Assembly (NCBI GenBank): GCA_020056125.1
Contig: JAGVIJ010000103.1
Span: forward strand, 1 to 11,598
Direction of reading: 5' to 3'
Origin: a bacterium
GTDB lineage: Bacteria; Patescibacteriota; Patescibacteriia; 2-12-FULL-60-25
Length of the DNA: 11,598 nucleotides
A program made the translations under genes and the position numbers. Numbering within the stretch: the first letter of the stretch is position 1; every line of letters begins with the position of its first letter. Shown here piece by piece: positions 1 to 5,826 of this stretch. The notes below the pieces were generated by a model. The model was given only the letters and a program-made list of their open reading frames with translations, did no database searches and was not told the origin of the DNA.

Positions 1-390
1 CTTGTACTTTTTTGATGAATCGTCTCCCAATTCGCGTCCACGAACGAGGAGCGGCTTGGGAAAATCTTCGCGCGTAATCACCAGATACAAAAAACTTTTA
101 TTATCTTTGTCCTTGATGTTATACGGCGGAAAATAATATTTGATTAAATTCGCTTCCAAAATCAGCGCCTCAATGGCCGTGGGCTTTTCAATATAATCAA
201 TCTCGCGGATCTCGCTGACCATCTTTTCAATTCGAGTTTCTTGAGGACGATTGAAATACGAAGATACGCGACGCTTGAGCGACGCGGCTTTGCCCACATA
301 AATCACTTTACCCTGCGCATCCTTCATCAAATATACGCCGGGTTTATCCGGTAATTGGCGGTTTTTGATTTTAATTTTCTTGGGGATCAT
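1..390 (-). CDS. uvrC: UvrC, excinuclease ABC subunit C (N-terminal part, cut by window edge)
   Basis: UvrC makes the dual incisions in nucleotide-excision repair; its N-terminal GIY-YIG domain makes the 3' cut. Only the first 130 residues are visible. Seen: the GIY-YIG core with PGVY (residues 17-20), IYVGKA (30-35), SLKRRVSSYF (37-46), then EALILEANLIK (74-84), which carries the expected catalytic/metal-binding glutamate. YNIKDKDNKSF follows, as in the family's conserved block after the nuclease domain. The helix-hairpin-helix and RNase H-like parts lie beyond position 1. The ATG at 390 is the only good start: the frame is open upstream to a stop at about 441 but has no other ATG or GTG. 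No SD is visible. It is transcribed divergently from the operon starting at 481. Confidence 0.93.
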   Translation of the reverse strand, partial: MIPKKIKIKNRQLPDKPGVYLMKDAQGKVIYVGKAASLKRRVSSYFNRPQETRIEKMVSEIREIDYIEKPTAIEALILEANLIKYYFPPYNIKDKDNKSFLYLVITREDFPKPLLVRGRELGDDSSKKYK

Positions 391-423
391 GCTTATCAGT
401 AATAATACACCGAAACTCCAGCC

Positions 424-452
424 TTTACTGCTAACAGTTTATAGCATAAAAT
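424..452 (+). promoter_or_regulatory. Candidate promoter of the kinase operon
   Basis: TTTACT (424-429), a 17-bp spacer and TAAAAT (447-452) resemble a sigma70-type promoter (4/6 and 5/6 matches). Transcription would start near 459. That excludes the ATG at 451, which overlaps the -10, as the first start and supports the ATG at 481. Confidence 0.4.
438..446 (-). promoter_or_regulatory. Candidate extended -10 promoter for uvrC
   Basis: On the minus strand the sequence reads TGCTATAAA, matching the extended -10 form TGnTATAAT with one mismatch. No recognisable -35 lies 16-18 bp upstream. A start about 8 bp downstream would give a leader of roughly 40 nt before the uvrC ATG. It overlaps the plus-strand candidate promoter at 424-452, so the two divergent units would share a control region. 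Confidence 0.4.
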
Positions 453-480
453 GCAAACAGACTTTCATTACGTCCGTCCT

Positions 481-654
481 ATGCCCAATCCCGCTGATAC
501 ATCTCCTCAAGCGCAAAAAATCCACGCTATTTATAAGCGCGCGCGAGTTAAAATTCAACAATTAAAAAAAGAAAGATGGCACATAGTTGCAGATTGGCAA
601 AAAAAATCCGATGAGACTCGCGTGCAAGAGATAAAAAAACGCCTCAACCCATGA
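481..654 (+). CDS. Small basic protein, first gene of the kinase operon (unrecognised)
   Basis: A 57-residue protein, rich in Lys/Arg and Gln, predicted largely helical from its composition (AQKIHAIYKRARVKIQQLKK and the stretch after it). It has no signal peptide, cysteine motif or recognised domain. The frame also has an ATG at 451, but that codon overlaps the candidate -10, so 481 is preferred; neither start has an SD. The stop overlaps the start of the next gene as ATGA (651-654), an arrangement typical of translational coupling. A small basic partner upstream of a kinase-fold protein recalls the HipB/HipA order, but no helix-turn-helix can be made out, so this is only a positional analogy. 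Confidence 0.6.
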   Translation: MPNPADTSPQAQKIHAIYKRARVKIQQLKKERWHIVADWQKKSDETRVQEIKKRLNP

Positions 655-1907
655 ACCAAGACACTCAACAATTTGACCGGCCAGCCATACTCCCGCCTCC
701 GCCTGAAGAGTTTGGAGCTGAAACCGCGCTAAGTCCAGAAGCCGCAGCGCTAAACAAGCTGAAAGAAGTTTCTGATGCGGAGCTCGATGCACTAATAGAC
801 AGTGCCGTCAAAACCATGGAGAGCGCGCCGCCTGCAGAGGTTGATTCTTCATTGGAGGAAAATGCCAAACAAATGCGCGCGGTTTTAGACGACGCGCAAC
901 ACCAAGCTGAAATGGTTATGTCGAGTACGCCGGACGAGCTGATGGCTACCACTGGTGAATCTCTGATAAAAACCGGGAAACAAATGGTCGAGGGGGCAAA
1001 AGTCCCCGAAGAATCCTTGCAAGAATTTCAAGAAAAAGAGGCGCCTCGATTAATCGAACAATCAAACCAACTAAGCGAAGCTCTGGGGAGAGCTATCCTC
1101 GCAGCTCATCCGGAAAGATTAAAAATTGAACAAGAACGCTCGGCCACTGAAGAGGGTCTCCGCGGAGCGATTGTGGCAATCGGTGAAATCGGAGGCTTTG
1201 CTAAAAATTCGCCCCTGCGAACCAGGCTGGAAAACGGTCAAATGGCAGTATACAAACCTCGATCAAGAGAGACGGCTATCCGCAAAGGCATCGAGGTTGG
1301 TTCTTATGCCGCGCGTGAATGGCTGGCTTTTCAAATCGACAAAGCTCTGCAGTTAGACATTGTGCCGGCGACCGTACTACGCAACGGGACAGAAGGCCTC
1401 GGAGCTGTACAAGAGTGGAAAAATGATACAGCTACGGCCGCTGCAGCAGTTGAGGGGTGGCAAGGAGCAGCAAATGTAAAACAATTAGAGCGCGTAGGTT
1501 TTTTTGACTCGATCGTAACCAATACAGATCGGCACCTGGGCAATTTTCTAATCGCCAAAGGCGGCAAGGTACACGCTATCGACCATGGACTTATCCTCTC
1601 AAAACAACCTGAGCGGCACCCGGATGATTTAAATTCAGCTCCGGCCTATGCTCTCGAGGATAAAATCATCGCCCCCGAACTACTGGGGCTGATAACTGAT
1701 TTTAAACAATCCCCCGAAATTCAAACCGCTCTTAAGGCCGCTTTTGAATTAGCTTTGGGCCAAGATAGCGCCGCGGCTTGGGAAAATTTTATGAAAAATA
1801 TGGAATACGTCCTGATCAGTAAAAAATTGCTCCCGCTGGGGCAAAATTGGCACAACATGTATCAACAAATTGAAGAAGCTCAACGACAAGCCGAAGAAGC
1901 CCGATAA
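651..1907 (+). CDS. PI3/4-kinase-fold (HipA-like) kinase with long helical N-terminus
   Basis: A 418-residue predicted kinase of the phosphatidylinositol 3/4-kinase/HipA-like superfamily. Seen: AVYKPRSRE (199-207) with the ATP-binding Lys202; a helix with REWLAFQIDKAL (222-233) supplying a likely C-helix glutamate; IVPATV (237-242) and GAVQEW (251-256) in the hinge region; FFDSIVTNTDRHLGNFLI (284-301), with catalytic Asp293 and metal-binding Asn298; and AIDHGL (309-314), with Asp311 in the DFG-equivalent position. All key residues are present, so it is probably active. Residues 1-170 are acidic, Ala/Glu/Gln-rich and probably helical or coiled, with an early Pro-rich patch (11-18). Substrate (lipid, protein or small molecule) cannot be told from sequence. 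There is no signal peptide or membrane segment, so it is presumably cytoplasmic. It lies second in a four-gene operon. Confidence 0.8.
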   Translation: MNQDTQQFDRPAILPPPPEEFGAETALSPEAAALNKLKEVSDAELDALIDSAVKTMESAPPAEVDSSLEENAKQMRAVLDDAQHQAEMVMSSTPDELMATTGESLIKTGKQMVEGAKVPEESLQEFQEKEAPRLIEQSNQLSEALGRAILAAHPERLKIEQERSATEEGLRGAIVAIGEIGGFAKNSPLRTRLENGQMAVYKPRSRETAIRKGIEVGSYAAREWLAFQIDKALQLDIVPATVLRNGTEGLGAVQEWKNDTATAAAAVEGWQGAANVKQLERVGFFDSIVTNTDRHLGNFLIAKGGKVHAIDHGLILSKQPERHPDDLNSAPAYALEDKIIAPELLGLITDFKQSPEIQTALKAAFELALGQDSAAAWENFMKNMEYVLISKKLLPLGQNWHNMYQQIEEAQRQAEEAR

Positions 1908-1913
1908 AATTAT

Positions 1914-2231
1914 ATGAATAATCCAGAACCAAAAATCAAATGGGTGGACATCGTCTCCTTCAACGCTGAAAAAGATGCGGCTAAAGTTGTGGCGCGCTGT
2001 ATTCTTGAGGCGGGTGAGATTCGTTTTGAAGGCGAAGATTTTATAATTGATAATATTAAAACCGGTGTTCCGAGTGTTTCGGATGCGAAATTGATTACTC
2101 CGCAAGACGGCGAAAAATTTCTAAAAGCGCTTAGCGATCAATATCGCTCGGCTTATCTTTTTGCTACCGATGTGCAATCGGGCGATGCGGTAAAAGATTT
2201 TAAAATTCCGCCCATGAAAAAGGTGGAATAA
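1914..2231 (+). CDS. Unrecognised 105-aa protein in the kinase operon
   Basis: I do not recognise this protein. It is a compact, soluble alpha/beta-looking chain. KIKWVDIVSF (8-17) starts the fold, an acidic turn with IRFEGEDFIIDNI follows, and a C-terminal helix/strand region contains GEKFLKALSDQYRSAYLFAT. There are no transmembrane segments or metal motifs, and its one cysteine is in ARCILEAG. It starts 6 bp after the kinase stop with no SD (AAAATTAT before the ATG), so its translation is probably coupled to the kinase gene. An accessory or regulatory partner of the kinase is an inference from position only. Confidence 0.7.
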   Translation: MNNPEPKIKWVDIVSFNAEKDAAKVVARCILEAGEIRFEGEDFIIDNIKTGVPSVSDAKLITPQDGEKFLKALSDQYRSAYLFATDVQSGDAVKDFKIPPMKKVE

Positions 2232-2237
2232 AATAAT

Positions 2238-2627
2238 ATGCAACCAAAATCACCTGAAAGCCCGCCCACTCCGGAAGGAGAGCCGCTCGCGAACATGAAT
2301 AATTTTCATTTATATCTACCGGAGGGGAGCCACAGACAATATCAAAACGCTCGGGGAGCCAAGATGCGCACGCAGGTCATGGAGGCCATGGACCAATTGT
2401 TAGCAACGGAATTTTCGCATCTTGATACGGCAAAAATCAGCCAAACCATAAAAGACACGGGGCAGGCAGTAGCCGACATCGTTAATAGTGGGCGTTTTCA
2501 ATCTAAGGAATTAGAACTGGCCACAGAACCTCATTTCGTTGCCAGCGACCAGGCGCGCGAACAACTTCGTCCCCTATTTAATAAATTGGTGGAGATGGGC
2601 TTTGATCCAAAAGTATTGGCGAGTTAA
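2238..2627 (+). CDS. Unrecognised 129-aa protein, last gene of the kinase operon
   Basis: I do not recognise this protein. It has a Pro/Ser/Glu-rich N-terminus (residues 1-18) that looks disordered, then a mostly helical body with two helices around MRTQVMEAMDQLLATEF and AKISQTIKDTGQAVADIV, and a C-terminal helix ending in FNKLVEMGFDPKVLAS. It has no cysteines, signal peptide or membrane segment. The gene begins 6 bp after the previous stop, again without an SD, and ends about 50 bp before the next gene. The next gene has its own candidate promoter, so the operon appears to end here, although no hairpin terminator is visible. Confidence 0.65.
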   Translation: MQPKSPESPPTPEGEPLANMNNFHLYLPEGSHRQYQNARGAKMRTQVMEAMDQLLATEFSHLDTAKISQTIKDTGQAVADIVNSGRFQSKELELATEPHFVASDQAREQLRPLFNKLVEMGFDPKVLAS

Positions 2628-2631
2628 ATTT

Positions 2632-2660
2632 TTGCAAATGTTCTAATCGGTTGATTTAAA
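2632..2660 (+). promoter_or_regulatory. Weak candidate promoter for the glycoside hydrolase gene
   Basis: TTGCAA (2632-2637), a 17-bp spacer and TTTAAA (2655-2660) give 4/6 matches to each sigma70 box. The predicted start near 2667 would leave a leader of only about 10 nt, in keeping with the SD-less style of the neighbouring genes. Read-through from the kinase operon is equally possible. Confidence 0.3.
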
Positions 2661-2676
2661 AAGAAAAAATAGCCAC

Positions 2677-3906
2677 ATGAAAAATAAACTCTTAATTACA
2701 GGAATCGCTGTAGCCGTTCTGCTGTTCATGGCAGGATTTTTAGCCCTGCCAAAAATCGTTGATTTGGTGAAACAAACATCGCCCTCCAACCAGTCGCACT
2801 GCGTGGTAGCGCCGGGAGAATGGGAGCCGGCTCGCGGAGAATGCCCGGGGACGACTGTCGAGATGCGAACGAAATGTAATAATTTCTGCGAAAAACATCC
2901 GGAGTGTTGCGGTGAAAGAAATGAAAATGCCGGCGGAGCATTTAGCGGACGAGAAGAAATCCTGCCCCCGCCAACCAATAAAGTCGTATCAAAGCTCAAA
3001 AGAAATTATCCGGCCACCATCAAGGCGCTAAATGAAGGCCCAAATATTTATGTCCGCGAAGGGAAAACTGAAATTTTAAGCGATGAAGCGCTGCAAGGGA
3101 TCAAATCCATCGGATTTAATACCGTCCAAGTGTTACTGATCGGAAAAAAAGAAAATGGAAAATTGGTTTTTAACGATGTAAATAATGCGGTGTTGCTGAA
3201 TGATATCGTGGCCGTAAAAAGCAACGGTTTGGCTGTCTGGGTGGCGCTGGATTTCGCCGGCCCGCCGGATGCCAAAACCGCTCTGGGAGAATATGATGAG
3301 CTCAAATCTTCTTTTTTGGATTTTACCAAAATTTCCGCCGAGTTGATGGAAAAATATAAAGTTGAATATCTCACGGTCAATAATGAACTCGATCGACCAT
3401 TTAAAGAACAAAAACAATGGAGCGCAGAAGAAATCAATAATCATTTAGCTGATTTGATGCCGACCGCCAACGCGGTTGCTCGCAGAGAATTTAATGGAAA
3501 ACTAATCAATAAAATTACCCAAACTCAAAATCATGCGAAAAAAGTTCTCGATGCGTCCTTCCAAAATGTGGATATCGCCGGCGTAGATGTCGGCCCGCCC
3601 ATGAATCAAAAAATGAGCCTAAGCATGTATCAAGCAAAATTTAACGAATATCAATATTATGCTTCGCTGGCCGAAAAAGCCGGAGTGTCATGGATGAATG
3701 CTGAATACTGGCAAGGAGATTTTGATTCGGATTACGATAATTTTGTCAAAAATCATGAATTAACATACGCCCAAATCTCTTTTGATGCATATCTGCAGAC
3801 TGTGCCAAAAGGGGTCGGTTATGTGTGGAATGACATAAGGACATTATCTCTTCCGCAAGGCGAGGCAACTAAGCAGGCCTTGAAAATTTTTTTTGATCGC
3901 ATCTAA
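2677..3906 (+). CDS. Membrane-anchored glycoside hydrolase-like (beta/alpha)8 barrel protein
   Basis: A 409-residue protein with an N-terminal signal anchor (MKNK, then a hydrophobic stretch 5-25), so it is probably tethered outside the membrane or secreted. A linker with six cysteines follows (C42, C56, C67, C71, C77, C78), probably a small disulphide-stabilised module. The rest looks like a TIM barrel of clan GH-A. GPNIYVREGK (121-130) and IKSIGFNTVQVLLIG (142-156) open it. YLTVNNELDRP (231-241) contains the Asn-Glu pair expected for the acid/base (E237). WMNAEYWQG (339-347) gives a strand-7 nucleophile candidate (E343). GYVWND (381-386) resembles the late aromatic motif. This is the GH5/GH53/GH113-type layout, but no family can be assigned from memory. 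A role in cleaving environmental or host-surface polysaccharide is inferred. No SD is visible. Confidence 0.75.
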   Translation: MKNKLLITGIAVAVLLFMAGFLALPKIVDLVKQTSPSNQSHCVVAPGEWEPARGECPGTTVEMRTKCNNFCEKHPECCGERNENAGGAFSGREEILPPPTNKVVSKLKRNYPATIKALNEGPNIYVREGKTEILSDEALQGIKSIGFNTVQVLLIGKKENGKLVFNDVNNAVLLNDIVAVKSNGLAVWVALDFAGPPDAKTALGEYDELKSSFLDFTKISAELMEKYKVEYLTVNNELDRPFKEQKQWSAEEINNHLADLMPTANAVARREFNGKLINKITQTQNHAKKVLDASFQNVDIAGVDVGPPMNQKMSLSMYQAKFNEYQYYASLAEKAGVSWMNAEYWQGDFDSDYDNFVKNHELTYAQISFDAYLQTVPKGVGYVWNDIRTLSLPQGEATKQALKIFFDRI

Positions 3907-3912
3907 AAATTC

Positions 3913-3941
3913 TTGAGTTAACCAACCAAAAAATCTCTAAA
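3913..3941 (+). promoter_or_regulatory. Weak candidate promoter for the SDR gene
   Basis: TTGAGT (3913-3918), a 17-bp spacer and TCTAAA (3936-3941) lie in the 57-bp A-rich gap before the SDR start. Transcription would begin near 3948, leaving a leader of about 16 nt with no SD. A-rich DNA gives such matches by chance, so confidence is low. Confidence 0.28.
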
Positions 3942-3963
3942 AAAATAATTACTAATTTCAAAT

Positions 3964-4704
3964 ATGCAACTAAAAAACAAAGTCGCGATCGTGACCGGCG
4001 CCGGACAAGGCATCGGATTGGGCATTGCCTTGGCGCTAGCTAAAGCCGATTGCCATGTGGTGGTGAGCGATATGAATCAGACGAGCTGTGATAGAGCGGC
4101 CGCGAAAATAAAAAAACTCGGAGTGAAAACCCTGGCCGTGGCTTGCGATGTATCGAAAAAGACCGAAGTCGACAATCTAATTTCTGAAACCGTAAAAAAA
4201 TTCGGTAAGTTGGATATCTTAGTCAACAACGCGGGGATATTTCCCTTTGTCTCTTTTCTGAACATGACCGAGGCTGATTGGGATAAAGTGCAGGAAGTGA
4301 ATTTGAAAGGCGTGTTTTTGTGCGCGCAAGCCGCGGTTAAAAAAATGAAAGCCCACGGTAAAATTGTGAATATCTCATCTGTCGCTTCGCTAATCGGATT
4401 TGAAGGGCTGGTACATTATTGCGCGTCCAAAGGCGGGGTGAACGGCTTTACCCGAGCGTTGGCGCTGGAACTCGCTACAAAAAAAATCAATGTGAACGCA
4501 GTGGCGCCGGGCGCCATCGAAACTCCGGGATTAACCACTGCTATGACTAAAGAGATGAAGCAGGGCACCGTCGCCGCTATTCCATGGAAGCGCATGGGAA
4601 CTCCGGATGATATTGCGCAAGCCGTGGTCTTTTTAGCTTCTGACCAAGCCGATTACATTACCGGACAAGTTTTGGTGGTGGATGGCGGTTGGACTTTGCG
4701 TTAA
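3964..4704 (+). CDS. Short-chain dehydrogenase/reductase (FabG-like SDR)
   Basis: A 246-residue classical SDR, full length for the family. Seen: the Rossmann glycine motif TGAGQGIG (11-18); Asp36 at the end of the second strand, which usually favours NAD(H) over NADP(H); CDVS (61-64) at the adenine pocket; NNAG (88-91); VNLKG (112-116) with structural Asn113; catalytic Ser139, Tyr152 and Lys156 (YCASK); and a PG motif (172-173) after the active site. Such proteins reduce or oxidise keto/hydroxy groups. The family spans 3-oxoacyl-ACP reductases, sugar dehydrogenases and many others, and the substrate cannot be read here. No fatty-acid synthesis genes are adjacent, so the name fabG is not warranted. 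It starts 57 bp after the glycoside hydrolase gene with no SD and is convergent with the next gene. Confidence 0.9.
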   Translation: MQLKNKVAIVTGAGQGIGLGIALALAKADCHVVVSDMNQTSCDRAAAKIKKLGVKTLAVACDVSKKTEVDNLISETVKKFGKLDILVNNAGIFPFVSFLNMTEADWDKVQEVNLKGVFLCAQAAVKKMKAHGKIVNISSVASLIGFEGLVHYCASKGGVNGFTRALALELATKKINVNAVAPGAIETPGLTTAMTKEMKQGTVAAIPWKRMGTPDDIAQAVVFLASDQADYITGQVLVVDGGWTLR

Positions 4705-4716
4705 AAATTTTCTCGC

Positions 4717-4755
4717 AAAAAAATAAACCCCCGGGTAGATGAGTTCCACGGGGGT
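4717..4755 (-). terminator. Rho-independent terminator of the 85-aa gene
   Basis: Read on the minus strand, a 7-bp stem ACCCCCG/CGGGGGT (4749-4755 with 4727-4733), extended by a GG/CC pair past a bulged T, is followed by TTTATTTTTTT. A second perfect hairpin (GAGCGG, 5-nt loop, CCGCTC; 4768-4784) overlaps the stop codon just upstream. On the plus strand no T-run follows, so it is not a good terminator for the convergent SDR gene. Confidence 0.85.
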
Positions 4756-4782
4756 CTTGGAGACGAAGAGCGGTGAAGCCGC

Positions 4783-5040
4783 TCAGGGATGACGATTGCG
4801 AGGACCGGAGTTCAGGAAGACCGTATTGGCCACGGCTCGGAGCGTCACCTGGATGAGTTCGTCCTTGACCTTGCAAGCCATCTCACGCAAGGCCGCGACG
4901 ACCGCGAGGTCAGAAGACTTGATGAGTAGCGCGAGTTGAGTGTGCATCTCTCCACAGCACTCATTGTGCATGCCCGCATGCGGGAGCTTCTCGATGGCAA
5001 CGTACAGCGCCTTGATGGCCTGACTGGACAGAGGATCCAT
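4783..5040 (-). CDS. Unrecognised 85-aa helical protein in a self-contained expression unit
   Basis: I do not recognise this protein. It is Ala/Leu-rich and probably all-helical, with a HNECCGEMH patch (residues 25-33) holding two adjacent cysteines and two histidines, which could bind metal, and a third cysteine in REMACKVKDE. There is no signal peptide or membrane helix. The start is well supported: GGGAGG lies 8-9 bp upstream of the ATG, and a consensus promoter lies at 5097-5126. The gene is followed at once by two hairpins and a T-tract. It is visibly GC-richer than its neighbours, whose genes lack SDs. That suggests either acquisition or strong, independent expression. Confidence 0.72.
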   Translation of the reverse strand: MDPLSSQAIKALYVAIEKLPHAGMHNECCGEMHTQLALLIKSSDLAVVAALREMACKVKDELIQVTLRAVANTVFLNSGPRNRHP

Positions 5041-5045
5041 TTGTC

Positions 5046-5068
5046 ACACCTCCCTGCCGCGTTTTGAA
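5046..5068 (-). promoter_or_regulatory. Leader and strong SD of the 85-aa gene, matching the leader at 10115-10137
   Basis: On the minus strand this 23-nt segment begins TTCAAAAC and ends GGGAGGTGT. It matches the leader of the PRTase-like gene at 18 of 23 positions with no gaps: TTCAAA, then an alternating C-rich middle, then CA(A/G)GGAGGTGT. The coding sequences show no obvious similarity. The SD core sits 8 nt from the ATG. Confidence 0.75.
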
Positions 5069-5078
5069 CGAGGCTGTT

Positions 5079-5306
5079 TTATTTTGATGACATGTGATTA
5101 TAAACATTGATGAGGCGCCGTGTCAAAAAAATCGCGACCAGCTCAACGAGTTTATCCAAAGTTTTCATCACATCTTGATGTTCTGTTTTCGTAACCATAT
5201 TCTCCTCAATCCGCGCCAGTCGTTCATCTTGTTCTACCACTTTCGCGGCAATGAAATCGATCTGCTGTCCGTGAGATTGAATGGCTTGTGACATTTCATC
5301 TGGCAT
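5079..5306 (-). CDS. Small coiled-coil protein, C-terminus apparently replaced by a promoter
   Basis: A 75-residue protein. Residues 1-58 look like the short coiled-coil proteins common in CPR-type genomes: SHGQQIDFIAAKVVEQDERL, then ARIEENMVTKTEHQDVMKTL with heptad-like hydrophobics. Function unknown. The last 16 or so residues (FLTRRLINVYNHMSSK) are encoded by the -35, spacer, -10 and initial leader of the downstream unit. The natural C-terminus has therefore probably been lost and the frame closes on a chance TAA at 5079. No SD is visible before the ATG at 5306. A TATAAA at 5351-5356 may serve as the -10. Confidence 0.6.
   Translation of the reverse strand: MPDEMSQAIQSHGQQIDFIAAKVVEQDERLARIEENMVTKTEHQDVMKTLDKLVELVAIFLTRRLINVYNHMSSK
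5097..5126 (-). promoter_or_regulatory. Consensus sigma70-type promoter of the 85-aa gene
   Basis: On the minus strand a perfect TTGACA (5121-5126), an 18-bp spacer and a perfect TATAAT (5097-5102) precede the 85-aa gene. Transcription would start near 5090, giving a leader of about 50 nt that includes the shared motif and SD. The whole promoter lies within the last 16 or so codons of the coiled-coil gene 5079-5306. Confidence 0.88.
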
Positions 5307-5350
5307 ACGCGTATATCGTACATTATTAGCAAGAAGAAAAACAGAGGGAA

Positions 5351-5388
5351 TTTATAGATCTTCAGTTGTCCCCAATTTGGGTACAACT
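5351..5388 (-). promoter_or_regulatory. Candidate -10 with an overlapping 25-bp operator-like palindrome
   Basis: On the minus strand TATAAA (5351-5356) lies about 45 bp before the coiled-coil gene. Just upstream, 5364-5388 is a near-perfect palindrome with arms AGTTGT/ACAACT, inner CCC/GGG, an AAATT-type centre and only one mismatched arm pair plus an imperfect centre. It would cover the -35 position, the usual place for a repressor operator. No -35 hexamer can be recognised under it. A hairpin role is also possible, but no T-run follows on either strand. Confidence 0.45.
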
Positions 5389-5493
5389 AAAATTATTGAC
5401 TTCAGAAGGCAAGAAACATGAAACCGATTGCGCTAACACCGAGGGCATCCTGCGTATATTTAAAAACTAAACGCCAATTTTTCGATTGGTCAT

Positions 5494-5515
5494 TTTTTTG
5501 CCGATCGGCAAAAAA
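5494..5515. repeat. Perfect 22-bp palindrome T6-GCCGATCGGC-A6
   Basis: The sequence is its own reverse complement. The T-run comes before the GC stem and the A-run after it on both strands, so it lacks the layout of an intrinsic terminator. It may be a protein-binding site or simply a cruciform-forming sequence. Confidence 0.6.
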
Positions 5516-5826
5516 TAGGACAATGATGCAAAGTGTATTTTTAACCGTGACGTTTTTCGATTTATAAGATACCCGTATTCTGAATTTTATCTTTGACTCT
5601 AAACCCAGAAAAATGTACCGATAGGACTATTCCTATGGGTTTTAGAAAATAATAAAAATGGCTGATAAAATTTTTGCTCATAGATTTAAGACGATCTCCT
5701 GTGGCGCCGCACAGAGTCCGGTTTCTGTTGTGCATTTTTGCGGGAAAGATTAAGCTATAGCTACTTCTCACTTCCGCTCATACGCCGTACGCCACGGCTG
5801 CCGATCCGCGATATATTTTTCTTCTT

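Larger units (their letters stand above)
5307..5826. other. 520-bp non-coding stretch between the coiled-coil gene and the GNAT
   Basis: I see no convincing gene here. A minus-strand frame at 5562-5771 (69 codons) has no SD, domain or sensible composition. The stretch holds the operator-like palindrome (5364-5388), a 5-bp hairpin CCAAT/ATTGG (5474-5489), a perfect palindrome (5494-5515), a hairpin ATAGGA-CTAT-TCCTAT (5621-5636) followed by GGGTTTT, and the palindrome AGCTATAGCT (about 5753-5762). No tRNA or familiar RNA structure was recognised. The GNAT start has no SD; TATATT (5812-5817) could be the -10 of an almost leaderless transcript. Confidence 0.5.

Noticed and set aside
451..480. 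An upstream ATG at 451 as the start of the first operon gene
   Set aside because: It overlaps the candidate -10 box and would add ten residues with no SD; the ATG at 481 fits the promoter better.
651..1907. Calling the kinase gene hipA
   Set aside because: The fold signature is shared by HipA-like and PI3/4-kinase-like proteins. The N-terminal HipA domain is not seen and no HipB-type helix-turn-helix partner is adjacent.
3964..4704. Naming the SDR fabG
   Set aside because: Asp36 suggests NAD preference, no fatty-acid synthesis genes are nearby, and classical SDRs of this type have many substrates.
5494..5515. The T6/A6 palindrome as an intrinsic terminator
   Set aside because: On both strands the T-run precedes the stem and As follow it; a terminator needs Ts after the stem.
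5562..5771. A 69-codon minus-strand frame in the non-coding stretch
   Set aside because: There is no SD, promoter or domain, and its composition is not protein-like.
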